Shown here in pieces: positions 26,571 to 35,534 of a stretch of DNA of 64,000 nt (position 1 is its first letter; every line of letters starts with the position of its first letter). The translations under genes were made by a program, and so were the position numbers. The notes under the pieces were generated by a model, which was not told where the DNA came from, did not search any database, and saw only the letters and a program-made list of their open reading frames with translations. Source of the stretch: Enterobacter cloacae. Lineage in GTDB: Bacteria > Pseudomonadota > Gammaproteobacteria > Enterobacterales > Enterobacteriaceae. The stretch spans positions 2,604,001 to 2,668,000 of the forward strand of contig AP022133.1 in assembly GCA_014169315.1 (NCBI GenBank). Reading direction: 5' to 3'.

Positions 26571-26592
26571 CTGCCGGAGCATGCTCCGGCAG
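26571..26592. terminator. Perfect 22-bp palindrome after the M32 peptidase gene
   Basis: CTGCCGGAGC and its exact complement, with ATGCTC at the centre, a few bases after the stop codon. It forms a strong hairpin but lacks a T run, so termination is probable only. Confidence 0.5.
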
Positions 26593-26726
26593 CGTCTTCT
26601 CCCGCTACGCAATAAGAATATGATTTTGTGCATATCATTACACTCTCGCCTGATGTATTAACTCTTTTCCTGGTCACACAATAAAACTGTTATCAGGCCA
26701 GGGTTAAAAAATAAATAAAGGGATGA

Positions 26727-27269
26727 ATGATGAAAGGCATAATCAAAACGATAGCGTTAGCCATGCTGTGTACGGCGAGTGTGAGTACCTTAGCCGCCAC
26801 GGATAACACACCAAAAGAAGCGTACGACGACATTACCCACTCTCTGGCCGACCTCCAGCCCATCACGTTTCAGGCTCCCACGGAAAAGTACAAACTGCTG
26901 GTGTTTATTGATAACCAGTGCATCTACTGCAGTAATGTGGTGAAAAACGTTAAGCAGTATACGGACGCCGGTTTGACGATGTCATTTCTGACCGTTGCGC
27001 CCGATTCCATTCGCGATTCCGTGATTGAAGATATGGGACGCGTCTGGTGTTCCACCGATAAGGTGAAAAGCCTGCAAAAAGCGATGGCGGGTTTTTTACC
27101 GGATAACGACACGACCCCAGCCTGTTCTGACCTGGTTACGCGCCAGTCCGCGCTGGCAGAAAGGATGGGCATCCGCGTCACACCATTCATGGTGGTGATC
27201 GAGCCCGAGCCGCGTTCGATTGTCGGCAGTCAGCCGCCGGCAGCTATCCTGGCCACACTGAAGAAATAG
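26727..27269 (+). CDS. Exported DsbC-like thioredoxin-fold protein
   Basis: Periplasmic thiol-disulfide protein of 180 residues. Signal peptide residues 1-23 (IKTIALAMLCTASVSTLAA), then a thioredoxin fold with active site Cys-Ile-Tyr-Cys in FIDNQCIYCSNVV (about residues 67-70) and the cis-proline segment IRVTPFMVV. Two further cysteines (RVWCSTD and PACSDL) match the second disulfide of DsbC-type proteins. It lacks an obvious dimerisation domain, so a monomeric oxidase or reductase is as likely as an isomerase. The ATG at 26730 is an alternative start. No partner is adjacent. Confidence 0.75.
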   Translation: MMKGIIKTIALAMLCTASVSTLAATDNTPKEAYDDITHSLADLQPITFQAPTEKYKLLVFIDNQCIYCSNVVKNVKQYTDAGLTMSFLTVAPDSIRDSVIEDMGRVWCSTDKVKSLQKAMAGFLPDNDTTPACSDLVTRQSALAERMGIRVTPFMVVIEPEPRSIVGSQPPAAILATLKK

Positions 27270-27329
27270 CCCTGACGTGTACGAACAGGCTGGTGTAGCC
27301 TCGTTCGTACATACCGTTCCTGCCCGTTG

Positions 27330-27343
27330 TACATTACGTTACA
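27330..27343 (+). promoter_or_regulatory. RstA box upstream of asr
   Basis: TACATTACGTTACA matches the RstA consensus TACATNTNGTTACA at all but one defined position, about 105 bases before the asr start. RstA activates asr at low pH in E. coli. Confidence 0.75.
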
Positions 27344-27447
27344 CGCCGATACCAATCACTCACGGAAACCTCGGTTTTACAGGGATATAGTTCTTTCAAC
27401 GGCCCCGCAGTGGGGTTAAATGAAAAAACAAATTCGAGGGTATGAGA

Positions 27448-27939
27448 ATGAACAAAGTATTAGCTCTGGTTGTTGCCGCTGCTATGGGTCTGTCTTCTGC
27501 TGCGTTTGCTGCTGAAACTACTGCAACCGCAACACCTGCTGCAGCGCCTGCTGCAACTGCAACTGCAACCACCGCTGCTCCAGCGAAAACAGTTCACCAT
27601 AAGAAACACCACAAAACCGCTACAAAACACAAAGCAACTGCAACAAAAGAAGCAGCAGCTCCAGCAGCCGCAGCACCAACCGAGCAAAAAGCTCAGGCTG
27701 CTAAAAAGCACCACAAAAAAGCAGCAAAACCCGCTGTAGAGCAAAAAGCTCAGGCTGCTAAAAAGCACCACAAAAAAGCAGCAAAACCTGCTGTAGAACA
27801 GAAAGCTCAGGCTGCTAAAAAGCACCACAAAAAAGCAGCAAAACCTGCTGTAGAACAGAAAGCTCAGGCTGCTAAAAAGCATCACAAAAAAGCAGTAAAA
27901 CACGAAGCTGCTAAACCAGCTGCACAGCCAGCTGCGTAA
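27448..27939 (+). CDS. asr: Asr, acid-shock periplasmic protein with expanded Lys/His repeats
   Basis: Highly basic exported protein induced by acid. The ATG at 27448 (GAGGG eight bases upstream) is preferred to 27442, which is too close to the ribosome site. The signal peptide [21 protein letters not shown] is nearly identical to E. coli. The mature part is Ala/Thr-rich, then four tandem copies of [19 protein letters not shown], and ends AKPAAQPAA as in E. coli. At 163 residues it is well over the E. coli length (about 100) because of the repeats. Intrinsically disordered; proposed to buffer or chaperone periplasmic proteins. Confidence 0.95.
   Translation: MNKVLALVVAAAMGLSSAAFAAETTATATPAAAPAATATATTAAPAKTVHHKKHHKTATKHKATATKEAAAPAAAAPTEQKAQAAKKHHKKAAKPAVEQKAQAAKKHHKKAAKPAVEQKAQAAKKHHKKAAKPAVEQKAQAAKKHHKKAVKHEAAKPAAQPAA
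27682..27909 (+). repeat. Four tandem 57-bp repeats inside asr
   Basis: Units start at 27682, 27739, 27796 and 27853. The copies differ at only a few bases, except for the last 12-15 bases of unit 4. Each encodes a 19-residue Lys/His/Ala module. In-frame unit length allows copy-number change without frameshift. Confidence 0.93.
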
Positions 27940-27954
27940 GAGTACAAGCTTAAC

Positions 27955-28017
27955 CGTGCCCTTCGGGGCACGTTGGTAAACCGGCGCTGAACCGGAAAGG
28001 TACAGCGCCGTTTTTTT
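27955..28017 (+). terminator. Double hairpin terminator after asr
   Basis: A CGTGCCC-TTCG-GGGCACG tetraloop hairpin (27955-27972) is followed by a CGGCGCTG/CAGCGCCG stem (27982-28010) and seven T (28011-28017). The second hairpin is the classical terminator; ydgU starts 13 bases beyond it, so it may be partly read through. Confidence 0.85.
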
Positions 28018-28030
28018 ATCCGGAGGGCGT

Positions 28031-28114
28031 ATGCTGCGGCGCTATCGGTTTGAGCTCATTCTTATTCTGCTTATTTTATGCGCGCTCATCGCAAGCCATT
28101 TTTATCTTTCCTGA
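28031..28114 (+). CDS. ydgU: YdgU, 27-residue inner-membrane protein
   Basis: Short gene with GGAGGG six bases before the ATG. The product begins MLRRYRFELILILL and ends ALIASHFYLS: a basic N-terminus and one hydrophobic helix of about 18 residues, so a single-span inner-membrane protein. In E. coli ydgU likewise follows asr and is acid-induced. Expression by read-through of the asr terminator or its own promoter cannot be settled here. Confidence 0.85.
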   Translation: MLRRYRFELILILLILCALIASHFYLS

Positions 28115-28216
28115 TTGTAGCACGCTGATTTTACTCCCACTTTAACGCTGTCCCGTCTATAGTATTTCCATAGGGTTCACTTTTAATAATCATAATTACC
28201 CCCACCAGAGTGTGAT

Positions 28217-29038
28217 ATGCGTAAATCTGTTGTGTTGTTACTGGGAACGTTTGGTCTTTTTTCTGGGCTCTTGCATGCGGATGATGGCGGTGATGACACC
28301 ATTAGCGCCAAAGAACTAAAGACGCTGTTTTTTGGTCATGATGACCGCACGCGTGTCGCTAATCCTGCCCAGGCTCCCTGGGATGCCATCGGGCAACTGG
28401 AAACCGCCAGCGGTAACTTATGTACCGCGACCCTGATTACCCCTCAACTTGCACTGACGGCGGGCCACTGCCTGTTGACACCGCCGAACGGTAAGCCGGA
28501 TAAAGCCGTTGCCTTGCGTTTTGTGTCGCAAAAAGGCACCTGGCGCTATGAAATCCACGGTATTGAAGGCCGGGTTGATCCTTCCCTCGGCAAACGCCTG
28601 AAACCTGATGGCGATGGCTGGATAGTGCCCCCCGCTGCAGCCTCCTGGGATTTTGGCCTGGTCGTCTTGCGCTACCCGCCGTCTGGCATTACACCGCTAC
28701 CGTTATTCGACGGGGATAAAGCTGCGCTGACTGCCGCGCTGAAAGCCGCCGACCGTAAGGTGACGCAGTCAGGCTACCCTGTCGATCATCTGGATGCGCT
28801 TTACACCCACACGGACTGTATTGTGACGGGCTGGGCGCAAAATAGCGTGCTCTCACATCAGTGCGATACGTTACCGGGTGATAGCGGCTCACCGTTGATG
28901 TTAAAAACGGAGAATGGCTGGCAGCTGATTGGGGTGCAAAGCTCCGCCCCGGCCGCCAAAGACAGATATCGGGCCGATAACCGGGCCTTGTCGGTGACCG
29001 GTTTTCGCGACAAGCTGGATGCACTGGCACAACAATAG
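28217..29038 (+). CDS. ydgD: YdgD, exported trypsin-like serine protease
   Basis: Chymotrypsin-fold (S1-type) peptidase of 273 residues with signal peptide [21 protein letters not shown]. The catalytic triad is visible: His in LTAGHCLLT, Asp in SWDFGLVVL and Ser in [11 protein letters not shown]. Substrate unknown. Same order after asr and ydgU as in E. coli. It is convergent with the GGDEF-EAL gene; the two stop codons are one base apart. Confidence 0.94.
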   Translation: MRKSVVLLLGTFGLFSGLLHADDGGDDTISAKELKTLFFGHDDRTRVANPAQAPWDAIGQLETASGNLCTATLITPQLALTAGHCLLTPPNGKPDKAVALRFVSQKGTWRYEIHGIEGRVDPSLGKRLKPDGDGWIVPPAAASWDFGLVVLRYPPSGITPLPLFDGDKAALTAALKAADRKVTQSGYPVDHLDALYTHTDCIVTGWAQNSVLSHQCDTLPGDSGSPLMLKTENGWQLIGVQSSAPAAKDRYRADNRALSVTGFRDKLDALAQQ

Positions 29039-29039
29039 G

Positions 29040-31202
29040 TTAGCACTGTCTTACCTGGCGTAATGCCATAATCGCCTCAATTGGCATCGGCTGGCTGAAC
29101 CAGAACCCCTGCAACTGATCGCAACCAGCCAGCCGCAGCAGTTTCATCTGTTTCTCGTTTTCCACCCCTTCGGCGACCACCGCCATCCCCAGGGCATTGG
29201 CGATCCGTACCGTTCCACTCACCAGAGCCGCCGCCTGCTCGTCGTTATCCACCAGCCCGGCCAGCGATTTATCTATCTTGATGGTGTCAAAATTAAAACG
29301 CCGCAGGTAGCCAATGCTCGAATAGCCCGTACCAAAATCATCCAGCGCCACCGCCGTTCCCAGCGCTCTCAGGTTGGTTATCGCCGTGCGGGCACGCTCC
29401 GGATTTTCCAGAACATAGGTTTCCGTTACCTCAAGCTGAAGTCTGGTCGCCGGGAACCGGGTGACCTTCAACACGTCTGCCACTTTGTCTTCAAATTCGG
29501 GATCGCGAAATTGTGCCGGAGAGATGTTAACTGACAGTTTTAATTCACCGAAAGGCTCCAGATCCTGACAGGCCCGATGCAAAACAAACTGCCCCAGTTT
29601 GTAAATCAGACCGCTGGTCTCTGCAATGGTAATAAACGTATCCGGGCCAAGCTCCCCACCCGGGCGACGCGGCCAGCGCACCAGTGCTTCCACACTGCTC
29701 ATTTTCTGGCTGCGCGCATCAATAATCGGCTGATACCAGACCTCAAACTCATCGCGCTCCAGTCCATTACGGATCTGATTTTCAATCGCCAGCTGGCGTT
29801 CCCGAACGCTGTTTAATTCCGCATCGTAGTGCGTGACACGCCCTTTTCCGGTAATTTTGGAGTGATACATAGCGATATCGGCACGGCGGAACAGCTCGGA
29901 AGTGGTGCATTCAATCAGCGTTCCGCTGGCAATGCCGATGCTGGCACCAATATGGATAGTACGCTCACCCAGGCGAATCGGTGTATTGAGGAAATCAAGC
30001 ACTGACCCGGCAAATGCGGCCGCCAGCGCTTCTGCGCGGTCGCCGCCAATGGTCATGGCGAACTCATCGCCCCCCATTCGCGCCAGCATCCCACCAGACG
30101 GGATCCGCGCATTCAGCTCTTTTGCTATCTTAATGATGAGATCATCGCCGACGCTATGGCCATACACATCATTCACATCCTTAAAGCCGTCAAGATCGAT
30201 AAACACGACGCTTTTCACGTCAATATCACCGCGCAAACTCACTTTATCCAGCGCTTCAATTAACGCACGGCGGTTCGGCAGATGGCTTAACCAGTCCGTT
30301 CTCGCCACCAGCCGCGCCTGGCTTTCCCCCCTGGCAAGTTTGTACAGACCCACACTACTTACCAGAATAAACAGCAGGATCAGCGCTGCCGCCAGCACCA
30401 CAATGTGCGTAATATCGGATGATGCAGCACGGGCTGCCTGAGCACCGGGAAGGCGCGCCTGCCAGTTGAGATAGCCCAGAAGTTCCCCTGCCGAACTGTG
30501 CAGCGGCATACTCAGGTTATTGATTTTGTCAGCGGTATAGTTGAGGTTATCAATCTGAAACGTTTCGCCCAGATCGGATAATATCTTGTCGTTCAGATGG
30601 CGGGTAATCACCAGATAACGCCGGGTATCTCCGTTAACCTGTAATCTTCCGATCATCGGCCGGACCAGACCAATCCCCACGAAAGCAACACCGTTTCGTG
30701 TTCGGGTGATCCCGGCATAGATATTCTTGTCGCTGGATAAGGCTCGTCGGTGTTGGTCAATCAGCGCCTTCAGGCCATTGCCGAAAAAGTCGAGATTCGT
30801 TTCATTAAAGGGTTGGCTCTGGAACGAGCCCCAAATCACGTTAAATTTTTCATCCAGCACAAACGTGCCGTCATAGAGATTATTGATTTTAAAACCTGCC
30901 CCCCAGGTGTTGTACAGCCATTGCGTATCAAGCCTGGGGCTGTAAACCTCGCGCACCGCATCGTCCCAGACGGCATTATCAATGACCAGGGAGGAGACAC
31001 GAGTGACCGACGTCTCGATGGCACCCTGCACAGAAAGTGCTGAGCGATGTTCATCAATTTCATTGGTTTTGCTACTGATGAGATGCAGGGAAAGATAAAG
31101 CAGTGCGACGATGGAAATGATTAAGCCGATCCCCGCCATGAATATCATGATAAACAACGTTTTTGCTGTGGGGATATTGTGCCAGCTTAATGTGCGGTAC
31201 AT
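29040..31202 (-). CDS. Membrane CHASE4-GGDEF-EAL c-di-GMP enzyme
   Basis: Inner-membrane sensor of 720 residues: helix about 14-38, a periplasmic CHASE4-like domain (about 40-255, with VTRVSSLVIDNAVWDDAVREVY typical of CHASE4), helix about 262-285, then a diguanylate cyclase domain with intact GGDEF at 377-381 and a phosphodiesterase domain with EAL at 505-507. The EAL domain keeps the metal/loop motif DDFGTGYSSIGYL. Both motifs are complete, so net activity cannot be predicted. It is not at this position in E. coli. Monocistronic, upstream of mdtJI and on the same strand. Confidence 0.92.
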   Translation of the reverse strand: MYRTLSWHNIPTAKTLFIMIFMAGIGLIISIVALLYLSLHLISSKTNEIDEHRSALSVQGAIETSVTRVSSLVIDNAVWDDAVREVYSPRLDTQWLYNTWGAGFKINNLYDGTFVLDEKFNVIWGSFQSQPFNETNLDFFGNGLKALIDQHRRALSSDKNIYAGITRTRNGVAFVGIGLVRPMIGRLQVNGDTRRYLVITRHLNDKILSDLGETFQIDNLNYTADKINNLSMPLHSSAGELLGYLNWQARLPGAQAARAASSDITHIVVLAAALILLFILVSSVGLYKLARGESQARLVARTDWLSHLPNRRALIEALDKVSLRGDIDVKSVVFIDLDGFKDVNDVYGHSVGDDLIIKIAKELNARIPSGGMLARMGGDEFAMTIGGDRAEALAAAFAGSVLDFLNTPIRLGERTIHIGASIGIASGTLIECTTSELFRRADIAMYHSKITGKGRVTHYDAELNSVRERQLAIENQIRNGLERDEFEVWYQPIIDARSQKMSSVEALVRWPRRPGGELGPDTFITIAETSGLIYKLGQFVLHRACQDLEPFGELKLSVNISPAQFRDPEFEDKVADVLKVTRFPATRLQLEVTETYVLENPERARTAITNLRALGTAVALDDFGTGYSSIGYLRRFNFDTIKIDKSLAGLVDNDEQAAALVSGTVRIANALGMAVVAEGVENEKQMKLLRLAGCDQLQGFWFSQPMPIEAIMALRQVRQC

Positions 31203-31286
31203 TCGCCATCCTCTTCAAAGTTTTACTTTTCTAAGCGTAATACAGGCAGCGAATTTCGCTGCCTGTAAATAATGGCGATGATGGTT

Positions 31287-31616
31287 TCAGGCGAGTTTTA
31301 TCATAATCATACCCGCCAACAACAGCAGTAACCCTATCCAGCCTTTGTTATTTAAACGCTGACCAAAAAGCACCCAACCTGCCGCCAGCGTGGCGGTGAT
31401 ACCAAAACCGCCCCATAGCGCATATGCCACCGAAAGATCGATACCTTTTACCGCCTGGGACAAGGCGCTGAACGCCCCCAGCACGGCAGCAATCGACATC
31501 AGGCCGTAGAATTTACCACGAAAACCATCTGAGAATTTAAGAAAGACGTTAGCCACAATTTCCAGAACGATTGCGAGCGCCAGCCAGGCCGCATGGATCC
31601 ACTCAAACTGCGGCAT
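31287..31616 (-). CDS. mdtI: MdtI, SMR spermidine exporter subunit
   Basis: Small multidrug resistance protein of 109 residues with four transmembrane helices; forms a heteromer with MdtJ that exports spermidine. The Glu14-type residue of SMR proteins is in [17 protein letters not shown], and [10 protein letters not shown] is the conserved third-helix motif. Its start overlaps the mdtJ stop by 14 bp as in E. coli. Confidence 0.96.
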   Translation of the reverse strand: MPQFEWIHAAWLALAIVLEIVANVFLKFSDGFRGKFYGLMSIAAVLGAFSALSQAVKGIDLSVAYALWGGFGITATLAAGWVLFGQRLNNKGWIGLLLLLAGMIMIKLA

Positions 31617-31965
31617 GGGTCTGCTCCTTCTGCTGTTTTGTCGGTTTACGTGTACCTGATTTAATCAGCACGATACCTGCTACCAGGGTCGTTAATCCGG
31701 CAACTTTCATCGTGGATAACGTTTCATCAAATAACAAGACGCTGAACAACGTAATCAACAAAATACCAATGCCTTCCCACAGTGCATAAGCCACACCCAG
31801 CGCTATTTTCTTGACTGCAAATGAGAGGAAAATATAGGACAGTGAGATCATCACCAACATTAAAATAAAACCCGTGTTGCCATCACTGACGCTTGCCCAT
31901 TTCATAGAGAGCGTGCCGGTAATCTCAGTGATGATCGCCAGAGCTAGTAAAATCCAGTAAAACAT
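31603..31965 (-). CDS. mdtJ: MdtJ, SMR spermidine exporter subunit
   Basis: SMR-family partner of MdtI, 120 residues, four helices; the membrane Glu is in [16 protein letters not shown] and the motif [14 protein letters not shown] is intact. ATG at 31965 has CAGGAG upstream; the ORF extends 11 codons further but without support. First gene of the mdtJI operon. The protein has the same core as E. coli MdtJ with a different C-terminal tail. Confidence 0.95.
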   Translation of the reverse strand: MFYWILLALAIITEITGTLSMKWASVSDGNTGFILMLVMISLSYIFLSFAVKKIALGVAYALWEGIGILLITLFSVLLFDETLSTMKVAGLTTLVAGIVLIKSGTRKPTKQQKEQTHAAV

Positions 31966-32405
31966 GTTTTTCTCCTGCTTGAGAATATAATCCATCAAGG
32001 CTCGCTGCGTGCAGCAAACCCAAAAAATATGAAATTAAATCAGATAGCTAAACGCATAGCGTCAGCTCAGGCAGAAGGTATGACTATAGCGCGGTGCGCC
32101 AGTGTTGCTCACCAGACAGAGGGTAAAGAGATGTGGAAAATACAGCGGTGTTTTTAAAAAAATACGTCCTGAACACATTGTCCATAAAATTACAATTATC
32201 CGCGGTGTTGCTTCTCGTCTTTGCGGATGAAAATTGTCCTCGGTAGTTGAACACTCCTGATTTGTACCATAAGCCAGGATTTTACTCAAAGCCTTTGCAA
32301 TTCTTTACCCATCCGGTGCGATTTCGGTTAGTTTGTTGAAATGGTTTTCGCATTTATTATAAATAAAATATCACTCAACATTATGCTGACGATGTTTTTT
32401 CACCT
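31966..32405. other. Intergenic region upstream of mdtJI
   Basis: About 440 bases with no credible gene. The part next to mdtJ is AT-rich with poly-A/T tracts and should hold the mdtJI promoter; a minus-strand ORF at 32062-32289 has no coding character. E. coli has tqsA (ydgG) near this side; I see no trace of it. Confidence 0.6.
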
Positions 32406-33353
32406 TCAGATGTCCATCGATAATACAGGTTTACTGCACCTCCCGGCCTGCCGATAAGCGTTCAGTGCCGCCTTCCACTCCGCCAGCGGGTATACTGTGA
32501 CATCGCTATACTGACTGGCACACAGCTTAGGCCAGATGTGACAAAATTCGTCCTGCCACGCCTCAACATTCAGTGCATCAAGATAGTTGCGAATATGAAA
32601 CCATTCCACGCGCGGTAAGGCCTGCCGCTGGCGGAATATCTGCCCGGAAAGCAGCCCATAACAGACAAATGTCCCCTGCACGGGCATCACGCTCAGGATC
32701 GTTTCCGCCAGCGCTCCCCCTGTGGCGTCGTAAACCACGTCAGCACGCGCGGCAACGGCGCGCACTGCCTGCGTGTCGTGTTGCGCAAGGGGGATAATGC
32801 CTGCCGCGGCAAGGCGCTCAGCATGAATGGGAGAACGGTGAATACCGTACACCGCCTCCGCACCTGCCCGCAGCGCCCACTGACCAAGCAGAAGCGCGCA
32901 ATCGGAGCCGGCAGCGGTTAGCAGCACCTGCTTATTCTGAGGTGAATAGCGGGTCAACATCATCTGTGCCGCCAGCGGATTGATGTACGCCCGTGCGGCC
33001 AGATGCGAATCGATGTGTTCCGGAACCGGGATAGCATACTCTGCCGGACAATCGACAACATGCTGCCAGGTACCCTGCCCCCGCAACGGCAGGACGCGGC
33101 AGCCTGACAGATGCGCAAACGATGCGGGTGCCTGCGTCACGATACCGACACCTTCGTAGCCCGCCACTGCCGGCAACGGTGTCCGGTGGCGGTACGCACC
33201 GGTGATGGGAATAAGATCGGATGCATTGATCGGAGAAAACAGCATACGTACGCGGAGATTTCCCGGCATCAGCTCGCCAGGTGGTCCAGCCTCAGGTTGC
33301 AGAACAGATTCCGGTTCGCCAAAACGACGATACCAGAGAGCCAGGTTATCCAT
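32406..33353 (-). CDS. MDR-family NAD(P)H-dependent oxidoreductase, zinc-independent type
   Basis: Medium-chain dehydrogenase/reductase of 315 residues from the ATG at 33353 (MDNLALWYRRFGEPESVL). Catalytic GroES-like domain about 1-130 with GYEGVGIV, and a Rossmann domain with the variant cofactor loop LTAAGSDCALLLGQWAL. The cysteine lobe for structural zinc and the catalytic Cys/His pair of alcohol dehydrogenases are absent, so it groups with quinone or 2-enoyl thioester reductases. Substrate unknown. Divergent from yajD. Confidence 0.8.
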   Translation of the reverse strand: MDNLALWYRRFGEPESVLQPEAGPPGELMPGNLRVRMLFSPINASDLIPITGAYRHRTPLPAVAGYEGVGIVTQAPASFAHLSGCRVLPLRGQGTWQHVVDCPAEYAIPVPEHIDSHLAARAYINPLAAQMMLTRYSPQNKQVLLTAAGSDCALLLGQWALRAGAEAVYGIHRSPIHAERLAAAGIIPLAQHDTQAVRAVAARADVVYDATGGALAETILSVMPVQGTFVCYGLLSGQIFRQRQALPRVEWFHIRNYLDALNVEAWQDEFCHIWPKLCASQYSDVTVYPLAEWKAALNAYRQAGRCSKPVLSMDI

Positions 33354-33524
33354 TACGATCTCGCTGTACAGAGTCAGGCGGCAAAGCTTAGCGCTTCTGC
33401 GCTGACAGGTCACGGCGTAATGAACGAAGATCGTATTGCTCCCTGAATATCAAAATTGGTTCTCCCTCTGTTCCATCGGGGGAGATATGGTAAAATTTTC
33501 TCTTTTCACAACAGGTAACTCAGC

Positions 33525-33872
33525 ATGGCACTGATCCCCAAAAACTACGCCCGACTGGAAAGCGGATACCGGGAAAAAGCACTAAAAATTTACCCCTGGG
33601 TATGTGGGCGCTGCTCGCGGGAATTTGTGTATTCCAATCTCCGTGAACTCACGGTTCACCATATCGATCACGATCATACCAACAACCCGGAAGATGGCAG
33701 CAACTGGGAGCTGTTGTGCCTGTATTGCCACGACCACGAGCACTCAAAATACACAGAGGCGGATCAGTACGGTACTACCGTTGTGGCCGGAGAGGACGCG
33801 CAGAAAGATGTGGGTACAGCAACGTATAATCCATTTGCTGATTTGAAATCGATGCTGAATAAGAAAAAATAA
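33525..33872 (+). CDS. yajD: YajD, HNH nuclease-family protein
   Basis: Small HNH protein of 115 residues, almost identical in sequence to E. coli YajD as I recall it. The zinc-binding cysteine pairs are CGRCSR and CLYC, framing the HNH core LTVHHIDHDHTNNPEDGSNWELLCLYCHDHEH. Predicted DNA nuclease; biological role unknown. In E. coli yajD lies near tsx, far from this region; here it sits between an MDR oxidoreductase and a cat gene. I cannot tell whether this is the only copy. Confidence 0.95.
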   Translation: MALIPKNYARLESGYREKALKIYPWVCGRCSREFVYSNLRELTVHHIDHDHTNNPEDGSNWELLCLYCHDHEHSKYTEADQYGTTVVAGEDAQKDVGTATYNPFADLKSMLNKKK

Positions 33873-33988
33873 CGTTAAAGGCTCCTGCTCATGGCATAAC
33901 TGCCCGCGTCGGTTACATGGGCAGTGATGCGCTGTGCGTTCTACAATTCAATGGCCAATTTTGCCGGGATACTGACACTTCTGGCGCA

Positions 33989-34666
33989 TCAGGCATTAAA
34001 TTCCTCTGACTGATGCGGTAAGGCATCACACATCTCTTGTAACTCATTGAACAATCTTGCCACATGGAAACCATCGCACACGGAATGATGTACCTGAACG
34101 GCGAGAGGCAACAATATTTTTCCATCCTGTTCGTAGTATTTTCCGAGAGTGAACATGGGGGAAAAAAAGTTCTGCATGTTAGCAATGTTCATATTAAAAC
34201 TGGTAAAACTTACCCAGGGAATAGCCGATACGAAAAACACATTCTCCCGAGACTCTTCCTTAGGCCAATAAGAAAGGTTATTTCCATAGCGTGCAACGTC
34301 TTCTGAATAAACGTTCTGGAAGTGATGGATATTGCCATCGTAGTGACTCCATAATGACGAAAAGGTCTCCGTTTCATTATGGAAAATTGTATAGCTTGGA
34401 TGAATATCCTTCCATATAACAAGCTCATTGTCCTTCATGTTCATACGGAACTCCGAATGCCTGTTTACGATTTTAGAAAGGAGGAAAATAATAGTCGGGT
34501 AAAACTTCCAGCCAACCTCTTTTATATGTTTTAGCAGCGCGGTAATATCTACCAGGACAGTCTGGTTAATTGTACATTGAGCAAATGACTGAAACACTTC
34601 GAAATGCTCCTTCCGAGCCCAACGAGATAAGTCAACAGGTGTATATTCTGGGGTTGTTTTTTTCAT
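33989..34666 (-). CDS. cat: Type A chloramphenicol O-acetyltransferase
   Basis: Trimeric acetyl-CoA-dependent enzyme that inactivates chloramphenicol. It has 225 residues. The catalytic histidine motif is in [19 protein letters not shown] (about residue 198), and [24 protein letters not shown] and [11 protein letters not shown] are classic CatA segments; it resembles CatA1 more than CatA2. The gene is AT-richer than its neighbours and not linked to an IS, integron or other resistance gene, so an old acquired or genus-resident chromosomal cat is likelier than a plasmid gene. The allele cannot be named without a search. Confidence 0.92.
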   Translation of the reverse strand: MKKTTPEYTPVDLSRWARKEHFEVFQSFAQCTINQTVLVDITALLKHIKEVGWKFYPTIIFLLSKIVNRHSEFRMNMKDNELVIWKDIHPSYTIFHNETETFSSLWSHYDGNIHHFQNVYSEDVARYGNNLSYWPKEESRENVFFVSAIPWVSFTSFNMNIANMQNFFSPMFTLGKYYEQDGKILLPLAVQVHHSVCDGFHVARLFNELQEMCDALPHQSEEFNA

Positions 34667-34848
34667 TTGTTAACCTTTGCTTAGCAAACATATATTTGAT
34701 AATAGAAAATTGAAGAGTCTTCGACGCTCAGGCTACCGTCTTTCTTAATACTTCCGGTGATCAACAGCTTAACCATCACGTCTCCAGTATAAACACCTTG
34801 CAGCCAGCCACACGTTGCTCAAAAAATGGTTTTGGGCCAGACACCATT

Positions 34849-35534
34849 TCAACCGCCTCGAATCTTTCTGTCAATCTCAGACTGTGGTTTTCCGAACAGG
34901 TATCCCTGTACGAGATCGCAGCCAAGCGCCTGAAGACGTTCAAGCTGTTCCTGGGTTTCAACACCTTCTGCAATAACCCTCATATTGAGGCTCTTTGCCA
35001 TGCCGGTAATCAATTTAACGATATTAAGTGCATCATCTTTCGTGGATATAGGATTCACAAAGGATTTGTCTATTTTAATTTTATCAAAATTAAGTTCACT
35101 CAGCCTTGAGAGCGACGAATACCCCGTTCCGAAATCATCAATGGAAATTTTTACACCCAGCGATCTTAGCTTTTTGAGAATATTGATCGGTATGTTGCTA
35201 TCACTGAAGAGCGAAGACTCTGTAACCTCTAACTCAAGACGGCTAGCCGGTAGTCCTGTCTCTTTCAGGATGGACTGCACCATCGTAGTAAACGATTTAG
35301 TGCCCAGCTGAACAGGTGAGACATTCACAGAGATCCTTGCCGGAACCGCCCAGGAAACCGCTTCCCTGCAGGCAAGTTCAAGCACTGTTTTGCCAATCCC
35401 ATTGATCATCCCTGTTTTTTCAGCAACAGAAATAAAGTAATCCGGGGACAATATCCCCTTCACAGGGTGTATCCAGCGGATAAGCGCTTCGTAGCCGTAA
35501 ACTTCATTGCTGAATGAATCGACAATAGGCTGGT
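34849..35534 (-). pseudogene. 3' part of an IS903-interrupted GGDEF-EAL gene (EAL domain)
   Basis: C-terminal piece of a c-di-GMP phosphodiesterase domain cut off by IS903. Reading from the IS edge the frame continues IVDSFSNEVYGYEALIRW, giving the EAL motif, then SVNVSPVQL and DDFGTGYSSLSRL, to a stop at 34849. With the 5' part (36592-37846) and the 9-bp duplication counted once, the original gene is an uninterrupted frame of 643 codons. An internal ATG (35463) could in principle start a truncated EAL protein, but it lacks the EAL residues themselves. 34667-34848, downstream, shows no gene. Confidence 0.9.

Noticed and set aside
27460..27903. Minus-strand Cys/Phe/Ser-rich ORF opposite asr
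   Set aside because: It is the antisense of the Lys/Ala/His repeats; composition is explained entirely by asr.
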